Notes: generated from the letters alone by a model not told the origin. A stretch of 64,000 nt of DNA from Paludibacteraceae bacterium (GCA_017625155.1 JAGALP010000004.1:186001-250000); one strand, 5' to 3'; shown: positions 42,329 to 50,249, numbered from the stretch's first letter. Program-made: numbers and translations.

Positions 42329-43512
42329 TGTAAGAAAAGTTTTTCAAATTGTTGCGCTTCGTGTTGACGCGTAAATTGTTCTTTATTGATAACCTCTTGA
42401 TGGGTGTAGCCATTTTGCTGCCACTCGTGGTATTTATCAAGAATAAATCTTTTGACTTCTTCTACATTTGTGGCAGCCAAACCTGCATTTGTCTTATGAA
42501 TAGCATCAGCGAGGCATTCCTCATCGGAATTAAGGCACAAACATGGTTTTTCTACCCCTAATATCTCATAGAACTTTGTACCCATGATACCATGTGTTCC
42601 GTTTAGTCTGGCAGGTGTTGTTAATACCAAAAGAATAGAAGATAGGTGCATCTTGGATAATAACTGAGTGCGTGGTATATAATCCGCCACTTGTACTATA
42701 TTTCCAAGTGCATAGTTTTTTGACAATTCTGAAAATGCGTGTTGTCCAATAGCATTGGTATGAAATTGAATACGTACGAATTCAGGATGTATCTGTTTTT
42801 CATCCAAAAGTGATTGAACCGCTTCAAATAACCATATAGGACATTGTTGGTAGTGCGAATAATATTTTCCAATAAACGAAATATCAAATTTTGGCGTTTT
42901 CTCCGTTTTAGGATAGAATGCCTTTGCATCGTATCCATTATAGATGAGGTGTGCATTACTATTATATTGTGACAATATTTGTTTGTGCCAAGGCGAAACG
43001 GTGGTTACAGCGTTTGCATCGCGCAGAGCGCGATTACGTTGTCGCATATTGATGGCAGTATATAATTTCTTAACAATTGTATCTATCGTAGAAATACCAC
43101 TGAAAGAGCGTGTATAATAGTCCAATTCTCCCCATTGCTCAGCAATATCGCGTAAATCAACCACCAATGGCAAGTGATATTTTTTTGCCAATTTGGCAGC
43201 TGCCTGCAGAGGAAAATAATAGTAACTTGCACAAAATATAATATCAAATGAAGATACATCTACTTTTTCGCAGATATATCGAAAAAATGCTTTTTCTTTG
43301 GCTCCAAAAACCTTGTCAGCTATCAGATGATGGTAGGTGGGCATTTGATGAATTGTACATATATCCGACACAAATGGTTGGTCATTATCTATCTCGGTTG
43401 TGATTTCGCAATGCCATCCATGATGTTGCAGATACTCCACCAGTGTGATAATACGTGGGGAATAAGCTGGTGGCGCAATAGCTTCACATAATATGAGAAT
43501 ACGTCGGTTCAT
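42316..43512 (-). CDS. GT-B fold glycosyltransferase (family 4-like)
   Basis: A 398-residue protein with the two-domain GT-B pattern. The N-terminal acceptor domain opens ILILCEAIAPPAYSPRI. VTTVSPWHKQIL (near 185) and IYNGYDAKAFYP (near 210) are typical of GT4 enzymes, and a C-terminal donor domain has GIMGTKFYEILGVEKPCLCL in the place of the usual E-x7-E block. It probably acts on the same surface glycan as the neighbouring GT2. It overlaps the DUF7033 gene by 4 bp. Confidence 0.88.
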   Translation of the reverse strand: MNRRILILCEAIAPPAYSPRIITLVEYLQHHGWHCEITTEIDNDQPFVSDICTIHQMPTYHHLIADKVFGAKEKAFFRYICEKVDVSSFDIIFCASYYYFPLQAAAKLAKKYHLPLVVDLRDIAEQWGELDYYTRSFSGISTIDTIVKKLYTAINMRQRNRALRDANAVTTVSPWHKQILSQYNSNAHLIYNGYDAKAFYPKTEKTPKFDISFIGKYYSHYQQCPIWLFEAVQSLLDEKQIHPEFVRIQFHTNAIGQHAFSELSKNYALGNIVQVADYIPRTQLLSKMHLSSILLVLTTPARLNGTHGIMGTKFYEILGVEKPCLCLNSDEECLADAIHKTNAGLAATNVEEVKRFILDKYHEWQQNGYTHQEVINKEQFTRQHEAQQFEKLFLQCIQ

Positions 43513-44744
43513 GATTTTTGTTCCTTCAGCAAATTCAATAATTTGGGATATAATGTACGATGATAACCATCATCTGTAATGATTGTGTTATGCCATAATA
43601 GTACCACTTCACCAGCGTTTTGATGTATTTTCTCAAATAGACGTTGGCACTCAAAATATGCTTCATCTTCGTTGAGATTCATATAGTTGGTATTACTCAG
43701 CGTGCAGTCCATCACGGTCAGTGGGTGCAACGTTAAGTTGGTGAGTGTCATAGTCTTAGGATTAATCCAACGCACAGGTCGTGTTGTTTGCAAACGGAAA
43801 CCCACTTGGTCGGGGAACATCATCGTGAAGTCGTCTGTTATGCCTAGGTTAATCAACGATTGCATGTCATCTATTGAGCAACGCAGATAATGGCTACGGT
43901 GGTACAAATCCTTGATTTTTATAATATCTCCCTCCCTAACACTCTCTTTATTAACCATATGTGTGAATACAACCACATTGGTCATTTCTCCCCCATAATA
44001 ACTCGAATGTAATCCTATTTTAGCACCGCTGTTTTCTATCAACTGTTCTGCGGTTTCAAAGTCCTTGCCGTCGAGTTTATATTGCGGATAATCATATCCC
44101 TTGCCCATAGTGTCTTTGACAAAGTAAATACATTGAGCCCCTTCTACTTTCTTGTCCTGTGAAATGAGCCATGAAAAAGTGAAAGCAGGATCGTTATGTA
44201 TATCGCGCAACGATGCCAATACCTTTAGCCATTGCCCACGCAATATGCCTCCTACGACTCCGCGCACGTGGCGATAGTGAGCAATGGAATCAACATCGTG
44301 TGTTAGGTAAACATGGCTGAATGATGGGGTAGGAAGTGGTAAGTCGAGTAGCTTCATCAGCATACGGGCGTATTCATCTACCGTAGGAATCATTAAGCGA
44401 TTTTGTTTGCCAAGAATGGAGTATTCTGCAAGAAATCTCCCATGCTTATCGCGCTGGTTGTTGATTAACTCTTCTGCTCGTGAGGTGAAGAAGAACGTAT
44501 TGTAGATGATATCCGTGCGAATAATCCATCTATTTTTACCATCTTGTGTTGTTTCGCCCAATGGTTCTACTCTCACTTCTTCCAAATTAGGCATAACAAT
44601 CTCTTTGCCCAAATGTCCGTTAGGCACAATTACCACGCGATAGTTACTCCATTGACTTTCATCAGCGGTATAGCCCACCTGATTCGCTGCTACTTCATTG
44701 TCATAGAGCAAAAAGGTGATGATATATTGAATAATCTCATTCAT
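43509..44744 (-). CDS. DUF7033 polysaccharide deacetylase-like protein
   Basis: A 411-residue protein with an N-terminal region of about 150 residues typical of the DUF7033 family and a C-terminal NodB-like domain: YLTHDVDSI (near 172) carries the catalytic DVD pair, and IGLHSSYYGGE (near 255) the metal His. GEVVLLWHNTII near the end adds the second His. Such proteins occur in Bacteroidota surface glycan operons and are expected to remove acetyl groups. No signal peptide is visible. It overlaps gph by 8 bp. Confidence 0.82.
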   Translation of the reverse strand: MNEIIQYIITFLLYDNEVAANQVGYTADESQWSNYRVVIVPNGHLGKEIVMPNLEEVRVEPLGETTQDGKNRWIIRTDIIYNTFFFTSRAEELINNQRDKHGRFLAEYSILGKQNRLMIPTVDEYARMLMKLLDLPLPTPSFSHVYLTHDVDSIAHYRHVRGVVGGILRGQWLKVLASLRDIHNDPAFTFSWLISQDKKVEGAQCIYFVKDTMGKGYDYPQYKLDGKDFETAEQLIENSGAKIGLHSSYYGGEMTNVVVFTHMVNKESVREGDIIKIKDLYHRSHYLRCSIDDMQSLINLGITDDFTMMFPDQVGFRLQTTRPVRWINPKTMTLTNLTLHPLTVMDCTLSNTNYMNLNEDEAYFECQRLFEKIHQNAGEVVLLWHNTIITDDGYHRTLYPKLLNLLKEQKS

Positions 44745-45396
44745 TTGCTTGTATAATTTGTACTATTTCGGATGGATGATGTATCATGTAATTAGGCTGT
44801 GCTTGCGCCAACTGTTTTTGTGTGCAGAAGCCCCATGTGCAAGCCACGAAAGGCAGGTTGGTTGCTTTAGCGGTAGCGGCATCCACTAGCGAATCGCCGA
44901 TATATAAGGTTGAAGGTTTATGGTTTATGGTTGAAGGCAAGGAAGCCAATATATCCCACACAATTTGTGGGTCGGGTTTGCGAGGAATACCTGCACGCTC
45001 ACCCAATACTACATCAAACGTATTGGGAAAGTAGTGAGCAACAATCTTCTCTGTGGCTGCTTGATACTTGTTGCTGGCTACCGCCAAGGTATGTCCTTGT
45101 TGCTTGAGTTCGTATAGTAATTCAGGTATGCCATCATACGGACGGGTGAGGTCGCAGTTATGTTGGTCGTAGAAGGGTACAAAGTGTTCGCGCAGGCGAA
45201 GCACCGTGGCTTCATTGCGATGCTCTTCGGGTAAGGCACGCTCGATGAGTTTGTTGATTCCATTGCCTACTAAACGAGGATAGTCCTCAATCTTATGCGT
45301 GGGAAAACCACATGCTGACAAAGCATGGTTGCATGCCTGCCCCAAGTCATCAATCGTATTGATTAGTGTTCCGTCTAAGTCGAAAATTAGTAGCAT
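44737..45396 (-). CDS. gph: Phosphoglycolate phosphatase-like HAD hydrolase
   Basis: A 219-residue HAD-superfamily protein: FDLDGTLINT (5-14) with the nucleophile Asp5, VASNKYQAATEK (near 107), and YIGDSLVDAATA (near 164) with the metal-binding Asp residues. Family members dephosphorylate phosphoglycolate and related small phosphates. Between helix ILASL and LYIGDS about 11 residues (PSTINHKPST) are encoded by a heptamer array. It heads the five-gene minus-strand operon leading to the desulfidase gene. Confidence 0.88.
   Translation of the reverse strand: MLLIFDLDGTLINTIDDLGQACNHALSACGFPTHKIEDYPRLVGNGINKLIERALPEEHRNEATVLRLREHFVPFYDQHNCDLTRPYDGIPELLYELKQQGHTLAVASNKYQAATEKIVAHYFPNTFDVVLGERAGIPRKPDPQIVWDILASLPSTINHKPSTLYIGDSLVDAATAKATNLPFVACTWGFCTQKQLAQAQPNYMIHHPSEIVQIIQANE
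44909..44943. repeat. Heptamer array inside gph
   Basis: Five 7-bp units in register (GGTTGAA, GGTTTAT, GGTTTAT, GGTTGAA, GGCAAGG), encoding a loop next to the phosphatase motif IV. The same GTTTAT-type heptamer fills the gap upstream of gph. Confidence 0.8.
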
Positions 45397-45438
45397 GTTT
45401 AATGTTTATGGTTTAATGATTAATGTTTATAGTTTATA
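45397..45438. repeat. Heptamer array upstream of gph
   Basis: Six 7-bp units in exact register (GTTTAAT, GTTTATG, GTTTAAT, GATTAAT, GTTTATA, GTTTATA), directly adjacent to the gph start codon. Confidence 0.85.
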
Positions 45439-45466
45439 GGCGGGGCGGCTAAGCCGTATATCCGTG

Positions 45467-45501
45467 CTTTTAACCTTTAACCTCTCACCTTTAACCTCTC
45501 A
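45467..45501. repeat. Heptamer array at the mscS stop codon
   Basis: Five 7-bp units in exact register (CTTTTAA, CCTTTAA, CCTCTCA, CCTTTAA, CCTCTCA). The last contributes the mscS stop codon. A related CCTCTAA heptamer occurs in dsbD at 51541-51568. Confidence 0.8.
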
Positions 45502-46473
45502 CTTCACTTCGTTGTTAGTGGTTAGGGTTACATCCATATGTGGGTAGGCAAAGGTATAGCCATGTTTGGGCAGTTCAGTGTAGAAGAGTTTGTTGAAGTG
45601 GAAGTACACATCCCAATAATCGGCAGACTTCACCCATGCGCGCACAACGAACGAGATGTTATTATCGTTCAAGGAAGAAAGCGCAACAAAGGGGTCTGGA
45701 ATAGCTATTTTGGTGGTGTCAATTGCTACAGGCGAAGCATTTTTTGGACGCTCATGTTGAGAGGTTAGGATACGTTCGTCGGATAGAATCAGTTCTTTCA
45801 GCAGTGCAATACAACCATCTGCATCCACACCATAGTCCACACTGACAGTCCAATCCACGCGTCGCAAGACTTGTGCCGACACATTCTCAATCGTGCCATT
45901 GAATAGTGCTCCGTTAGGCAAGATAATCACGCGGTTATCCACGGTGAGAATACGTGTGGTGACTATGGTTACTTCCATCACCGTACCGCTCACGCCTTGC
46001 GCATTGATAAAGTCGCCTGCTTTGAACGGACGGAAAACCAACAACATAATACCTCCTGCGAAGTTCTGCACCGTACCAGACAATGCCATACCAATAGCCA
46101 TACCGCCTGCGGTGAGCAGTGCGGCGAAAGAGGTGGTGTCTAATCCGAGAGTGCCTATCAGTACAAGAATAAGTATAACGGTTAGCGCAATACTGGTAAA
46201 CGATGTTACGAACGATGCCAAGGTGCGTTCGGTCTTGCGGCGCTCGAAGATACGCTCTAACATTCGTTTAACGCGACGAATCACCCATGCTCCTACAAAA
46301 TAGAGCACCAATGCTATTAGTACTTTGATGCCAAAATCAATCGCACTATCCAACCAGCCGCGCAACACTACTTCGGGTTCGCTTTGCACCTGTTGGATGA
46401 AATTTTCGGTTATATGTTTGATTGAATCTGCTGGCAGCATCTTGGGAGCAGGTGTTTCGATATTCAGAAGCAT
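45499..46473 (-). CDS. mscS: MscS-type mechanosensitive channel
   Basis: A 324-residue protein from the chosen start (MLLNIETPAPKMLP). The longer frame runs through the promoter at 46516-46546. About three transmembrane helices (near 40-60, 85-110 and 115-140) precede the pore-lining TM3 region with GMALSGTVQNFAGGIMLLVFRPFKAGDFI (Ala/Gly packing, then the beta domain). It opens under membrane tension and releases solutes at osmotic down-shock. Length is close to E. coli MscS (286). Confidence 0.93.
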   Translation of the reverse strand: MLLNIETPAPKMLPADSIKHITENFIQQVQSEPEVVLRGWLDSAIDFGIKVLIALVLYFVGAWVIRRVKRMLERIFERRKTERTLASFVTSFTSIALTVILILVLIGTLGLDTTSFAALLTAGGMAIGMALSGTVQNFAGGIMLLVFRPFKAGDFINAQGVSGTVMEVTIVTTRILTVDNRVIILPNGALFNGTIENVSAQVLRRVDWTVSVDYGVDADGCIALLKELILSDERILTSQHERPKNASPVAIDTTKIAIPDPFVALSSLNDNNISFVVRAWVKSADYWDVYFHFNKLFYTELPKHGYTFAYPHMDVTLTTNNEVK

Positions 46474-46515
46474 ATTGGTGTATAATTTTGTGGTGTATTT
46501 ATATGTTTCAGCCTG

Positions 46516-46546
46516 CAAAGGTACAAAAAAAAATGTATATGTGCAA
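46516..46546 (-). promoter_or_regulatory. Promoter of mscS
   Basis: TTG (46544-46546), 20 nt, then TACCTTTG (46516-46523) on the minus strand, which places the start codon at 46473 and excludes the upstream ATG. Confidence 0.85.
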
Positions 46547-46659
46547 GAAAAGTTTACTTTTGTTGACATAGGCTACATTTTTTGATTGTAGCTTCGAGGA
46601 TTAAGGTGCTCTCGAAGGTTCAGCTTTAAACAGCGTTCTGCAAGTTTCGGGATCACTGT

Positions 46660-46703
46660 AGGACATCTCTAGGACTTCTATGGGCTTTCGGTGGCTTTCT
46701 ATA
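46660..46703. repeat. 11-bp degenerate tandem array
   Basis: Four 11-bp units in register (AGGACATCTCT, AGGACTTCTAT, GGGCTTTCGGT, GGCTTTCTATA), ending 3 bp before the hairpin element. Confidence 0.65.
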
Positions 46704-46706
46704 AAC

Positions 46707-46768
46707 GTGTCTCTATAATAATGCTGCAAAAATCTTCGGCACGGAAGGGATTTTGTGCCGAAGATTTG
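46707..46768. repeat. Interspersed hairpin element, copy 2
   Basis: Nearly identical to 2822-2883. Stem 46730-46742 / 46755-46767 is a perfect 13 bp with a 12-nt loop. The G:C and T:G pairs of copy 1 next to the loop are A:T and C:G here. Confidence 0.75.
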
Positions 46769-46797
46769 TAAATATTGCTATAAAAAGGTGCTGAAAG

Positions 46798-46848
46798 CAA
46801 GCGGAAGGTGTTGATTACCAACGCCTCCCGCTTGGGTGATTTTTTTTG
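46798..46848 (+). terminator. Terminator-like hairpin on the plus strand
   Basis: CAAGCGG (46798-46804) and CCGCTTG (46828-46834) close an inner GGTGTTG/CAACGCC stem that needs one G-U pair on the plus strand. An eight-T run follows. No plus-strand gene precedes it, so it may end an unannotated small RNA starting near the hairpin element. Confidence 0.6.
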
Positions 46849-46861
46849 TTATTTTTTCTTT

Positions 46862-46885
46862 GTGCCGAAGATTGTGCCGAAGGTT
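46862..46885. repeat. Dodecamer pair (GTGCCGAA type)
   Basis: GTGCCGAAGATT (46862) and GTGCCGAAGGTT (46874) are the same unit as the array at 2979-3014. Confidence 0.7.
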
Positions 46886-47002
46886 TAATTACCTCTCTCA
46901 AGTCCCCATAGGCTAGGCGACCATGTCGTGACCACGAGTGCAGATATAGAACTTATCTATATCATAGCAATGGCTTTTTAGATAAGTTTTATTACTTTTA
47001 TT

Positions 47003-47920
47003 CTAACAATCCATTTGCATGATAAACTCATCTAGCATCTTTGTTAATTTTTCAGCACCATATTCATTCAGGTGGTCGGCATCAAAGAAATCATCTTCAT
47101 TAAATTGCTTATGTTTCAACCAATCTAAAAATATTACGTGGTTATATTTCTGAACCAAACTATTACAAATTTCTTCCCTTTCGATAACTTGATCTTGATT
47201 CAATACATCATAATAAGTATGAAAAGTTGGCGTTGTCAGTAGAATAACTTTAATATTTCTTTTTTGACAATCTCGGATCATCCATTCTAAATCTTGTAGA
47301 TTCGTTTCTACGTTTTCTTTTTTCCCTTTTGAGTGACGAGCGCAAGCTGTTAAGCCTGTAGATTGCCAATCCTGTGCACGGTATTCTTTTTTATAGTTTA
47401 GACAAAATCCTAAAGTATCACATGTTCTATAATTAAGCTGCTGTAACAAAGCATCTTTTATGTGTAATAATTTACTTTTTGTCATAATTTCTAAATTATA
47501 TATTGGATTGATTCCGTGATAATTACATCCCATATATACACAATATCCTTTTATACGCCATGACTCTTGAGATTTCTCGAGATTACTTCGCAATGAAAAG
47601 TAAGAAATCGGCAATATTATACATTCTAGCGAGTCACAATTAGTTGCATATTTTTCGTATAAAAACTTATCATATTTTAGACTTTGAGAGACAAAAGCCA
47701 TATTAAATGCTGCTTTCGAGAAGAATTTAGGCTGAATACCATAATAACCATGTGAAGAACCAAAAGAAAGAATCTTGATATTTTTTTGATTAGTTATCAT
47801 GAATTGATGCTTATATATATGATCATTAGGAACAGAACGCAAAATATATTCACATACTCCCAGCGCACAAGCCATTGGAAGAAAAATAAATAATATCACT
47901 TGAGAAAGAAAATGTTTCAT
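47003..47920 (-). CDS. SGNH/DltD-like membrane-anchored protein
   Basis: A 305-residue protein from the chosen start (MKHFLSQVILFIFLP), 1 bp after the MBOAT stop. An N-terminal membrane helix (about 4-25) is followed by ILSFGSSHGYYG, matching the GDSL-type block with the Ser nucleophile, and FDADHLNEYGAEKLT near the C terminus with the catalytic Asp and His. Such proteins work with MBOAT acyltransferases (as DltD with DltB, or AlgJ/X with AlgI) to place acyl groups on exported glycans. The pairing here supports this. Acceptor unknown. Confidence 0.8.
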   Translation of the reverse strand: MKHFLSQVILFIFLPMACALGVCEYILRSVPNDHIYKHQFMITNQKNIKILSFGSSHGYYGIQPKFFSKAAFNMAFVSQSLKYDKFLYEKYATNCDSLECIILPISYFSLRSNLEKSQESWRIKGYCVYMGCNYHGINPIYNLEIMTKSKLLHIKDALLQQLNYRTCDTLGFCLNYKKEYRAQDWQSTGLTACARHSKGKKENVETNLQDLEWMIRDCQKRNIKVILLTTPTFHTYYDVLNQDQVIEREEICNSLVQKYNHVIFLDWLKHKQFNEDDFFDADHLNEYGAEKLTKMLDEFIMQMDC

Positions 47921-47921
47921 A

Positions 47922-49457
47922 TCAAAATTGAAAATATATAAATGATTGTTCTTGTCCAAAATTAGCAACAATGGCAAATATGAGGGAGTAATAAATGATT
48001 AGTCGTAACCATTTATATCTAATATTCAAAACAAATCCATGTTCTTTCGTGCGATTGATCCACTCTACAAGGATTAACACTAAAATACTAATCGCCAACG
48101 GAATGTAATATTGACGATTTATTAAGTAAGGCACACCGAATAGACTACTATCACATATGCCACTCATCCATGCTGATAATGTTTTCAAGCCTGTAGCACG
48201 GAAAATTATCCAGCCCAATACTGCCAATGCAAAAGTCAAGAGCATTTGTCCTGCTTCTTTGAGGGAGGGTAGCCATTTCGTTTTGATTGTGCCATCGAGC
48301 AAGGTGATTGTAGCAACCGTATCGCGATAGCGGCGGTTCTTGTTCAGCAAGAGCAAAGGCACAAACAGCAGCGCATGATACGCACCCCACAATACAAACG
48401 TCCAGTTCGCTCCGTGCCAGAAGCCACTCAAGAGGAAGATTACAAAAGTGTTGCGAACGGCAATCCATTTGGTATATCTCGCCTCTAGTGCCTTATCGCC
48501 TTTTAGCCTTATTGCCTCAGGGATATTGGGTCTGCTACCGCCCAACGGAATATACACATAATCGCGGAACCAAGTAGTGAGTGAGATATGCCATCTGCGC
48601 CAGAACTCTGCTATATCGCGAGAGAAGTAAGGCACATTGAAGTTACGCATCAGTTTAATGCCAAACAACTTTGCCGTACCGATTGCTATATCTGAATATC
48701 CCGAGAAGTCGCCATAGATTTGGAAAGTAAACAACATCGCTGCCAACACCAATGTACTACCCGATTGGTTGCTGATGTCTGCAAAGACTATATCTACATA
48801 AGTGGCACAGTTGTCTGCTACTACAATCTTCTTGAATAATCCCCACAAGATTTGTTGCATACCGTCCACGGCGGTGGCATAGTCAAAGGTGCGTTTCTTT
48901 TGGAATTGAGGTAGCAGATTGGTTGCTCGCTCTATAGGGCCTGCTACCAACTGCGGGAAGAAACTGAGGAAGGCAGTAAAGGCCACTATATCGTGGGTAG
49001 GTTGTATCTGTTTGCGATAGACATCAATGGAGTATGAGAGGGCTTGGAAGGTATAGAAACTAATACCTACTGGCAGAATCAAATGGAGCAGCAAGAAGTC
49101 TGACTCAATACCGAACAATCGTGCAAACTGTGTGGCGAAGAAGTCGTAGTATTTATATATGCCTAAGATGCCGAGATTGATAATGATATTGGCTATCATT
49201 ACAGCTTTCTTTCCTCGTTGTGTTGGGGCATATTCGATTCCGATGCCGCTAAGGAAAGAGAGGAGCGTGGTGATAGCAATTAGAATAAGGAATCGCCAGT
49301 CCCACCAGCCGTAGAAGATATAGCTTGCGACTACGACAAAGAGGTTTTGCCACAGCAATTGGCGTTTGCACTTGCGCATGGCGTAGTCAAACACGAACCA
49401 ATAGAGCAGGAAGACTATTGGGAGAAAGATTGCGAACTCGAAAGAGTTGAATAGCAT
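47922..49457 (-). CDS. MBOAT O-acyltransferase (AlgI/DltB-like)
   Basis: A 511-residue protein with about ten membrane helices, from the chosen start (MLFNSFEFAIFLPIVF), the usual family N terminus. The conserved region DFSGYSDIAIG (near 250), FWRRWHISLTTWFRDYVYIPLGG and the catalytic His in SGFWHGANWTF (near 335) are intact. These enzymes move acyl groups across the inner membrane to extracellular polymers. About residues 313-323 are encoded by an octamer array and appear as an extra loop. The gene starts 42 nt after the terminator of RNA copy 2. Confidence 0.92.
   Translation of the reverse strand: MLFNSFEFAIFLPIVFLLYWFVFDYAMRKCKRQLLWQNLFVVVASYIFYGWWDWRFLILIAITTLLSFLSGIGIEYAPTQRGKKAVMIANIIINLGILGIYKYYDFFATQFARLFGIESDFLLLHLILPVGISFYTFQALSYSIDVYRKQIQPTHDIVAFTAFLSFFPQLVAGPIERATNLLPQFQKKRTFDYATAVDGMQQILWGLFKKIVVADNCATYVDIVFADISNQSGSTLVLAAMLFTFQIYGDFSGYSDIAIGTAKLFGIKLMRNFNVPYFSRDIAEFWRRWHISLTTWFRDYVYIPLGGSRPNIPEAIRLKGDKALEARYTKWIAVRNTFVIFLLSGFWHGANWTFVLWGAYHALLFVPLLLLNKNRRYRDTVATITLLDGTIKTKWLPSLKEAGQMLLTFALAVLGWIIFRATGLKTLSAWMSGICDSSLFGVPYLINRQYYIPLAISILVLILVEWINRTKEHGFVLNIRYKWLRLIIYYSLIFAIVANFGQEQSFIYFQF
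48490..48521. repeat. Octamer array inside the MBOAT gene
   Basis: Four 8-bp units in register (GCCTTATC, GCCTTTTA, GCCTTATT, GCCTCAGG), coding for the EAIRLKGDKALEA region in a loop before the catalytic His. Confidence 0.8.
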
Positions 49458-49499
49458 GTTGTTTTTCTGCGGTTGGTTCCGAACCTGCCTATAAACCAC

Positions 49500-49772
49500 A
49501 AAAAAAGCGTGGAACCTCTTTTTGCTTATTCTTCTTCGCGAGGTTCCGGAAAGACCCTACATACAAGAATAAACAATGAATGCCCACGCCGATATGCTAA
49601 TCGTTGTGAAGCACAACGAAAAATACATACCAAGGGGCATTTATCGCTCTCTTGTTTCGGGTATGTGAAATTTTCCGGATTTCGCGAAGCCAAAACAAGC
49701 GCCAATAAACGCCTTTTATTTATGTCTGCTACCCTCCGCCGCTGATGTGCAGACATCCCCAGCGCAGGTTCA
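49500..49772 (-). ncRNA. Structured leader or ncRNA, copy 2
   Basis: Paralogue of the RNA at 21301-21641, about 275 nt. It shares the promoter, the 5-prime hairpin (plus-strand 49722-49729 with 49749-49756), the GCG[T]/[G]CGC mini-hairpin (49699-49712, kept by one G-U pair) and the 3-prime outer stem (49507-49512 with 49584-49589). An inner stem GGAACCTC (49511-49518) / GAGGTTCC (49540-49547) is specific to this copy. Seven T residues follow. The first gene starts 42 nt later. The middle, about 100 nt, is unrelated to copy 1. Confidence 0.65.
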
Positions 49773-49777
49773 CGATG

Positions 49778-49808
49778 CAAAGGTAGTGAATTATTTTGAA
49801 TTGAGCAA
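49778..49808 (-). promoter_or_regulatory. Promoter of structured RNA copy 2
   Basis: TTG (49806-49808), 20 nt, then TACCTTTG (49778-49785) on the minus strand. The sequence from here to 49834 is almost identical to the upstream region of copy 1, including a hairpin at 49811-49834. Confidence 0.8.
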
Positions 49809-49850
49809 GAAAAATTGCCTTTTGAGGTGATTTTTTCTTTAAACAGATAA

Positions 49851-49913
49851 GTCAACGGTTTCAGGAAAGTAGTCAACTGTTTTAGGAAGGGAGACAACTG
49901 TTTTAGGACTCAA
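49851..49913. repeat. 21-bp tandem array
   Basis: Three 21-bp units starting at 49851, 49872 and 49893, each with a GTCAAC[TG]GTTTTAGGA-like core. A short frame across it is a repeat artefact. Confidence 0.8.
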
Positions 49914-49942
49914 TCTTAAGAAAAGTGCTTTTTTAGTCATAA

Positions 49943-49997
49943 GGTCTTCTGTCGGGGTTCTATCGGAGTTCTCTCGGTCGTCGGTCGGTGGAATTAG
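49943..49997. repeat. 11-bp tandem array (GGNGTTCTNTC)
   Basis: Units GGTCTTCTGTC, GGGGTTCTATC, GGAGTTCTCTC and GGTCGTCGGTC, plus a weaker fifth, in exact 11-bp register. Confidence 0.75.
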
Positions 49998-50060
49998 GTA
50001 AGGTATAAGAGAACTAAAAGAAACGTCAATCTTAATAAAACGCACATTTTGTGATTTGGC

Positions 50061-50110
50061 GTTCTTTGGTTCATCCTAGGTTCGTCTTTGGTTCGTCCTT
50101 GGTCTTTTAC
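50061..50110. repeat. 11-bp tandem array (GTTCGTCYTTG)
   Basis: GTTCATCCTAG (50069), GTTCGTCTTTG (50080) and GTTCGTCCTTG (50091) in exact 11-bp register, with partial units at each end. Confidence 0.8.
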
Positions 50111-50249
50111 CCGAGATAGATAGGGAAGATTCAATAGAAAATAATCTTAAAAATCGTGCGATTTTGGTGAAAGGTACAAAGAAAAGAAAAACGCCATTTA
50201 TGTATGAAACGCAAATGGCATGTAAGTTATGGAATGATTGTATTATGTA

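Larger units (their letters stand above)
46570..47002. other. Gene-free stretch of repeats downstream of the SGNH gene
   Basis: No coding sequence was found. It holds an 11-bp array, the second hairpin element, a plus-strand terminator-like hairpin, a dodecamer array and a 7-bp palindrome (GATATAG/CTATATC, 46943-46963). Its contents mirror those of 2498-3029. Confidence 0.65.
49458..50249. other. Gene-free stretch: RNA copy 2 and three tandem arrays
   Basis: No coding sequence was supported. The stretch holds structured RNA copy 2 with its promoter, then a 21-bp array (49851-49913) and two 11-bp arrays (49943-49997 and 50061-50110). The remaining 140 bp before rlmB show nothing clear. Confidence 0.65.

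Noticed and set aside
49526-49897. 123-residue minus-strand frame over structured RNA copy 2
   Set aside because: It covers the promoter and RNA stems. The homologous copy at 21301-21641 does not keep this frame open.
49839-50045. 68-residue minus-strand frame with periodic sequence
   Set aside because: It is the translation of the 21-bp and 11-bp arrays.
49851-50110. Possible CRISPR array
   Set aside because: Units are contiguous with no spacers, vary in sequence, and no cas gene is near.
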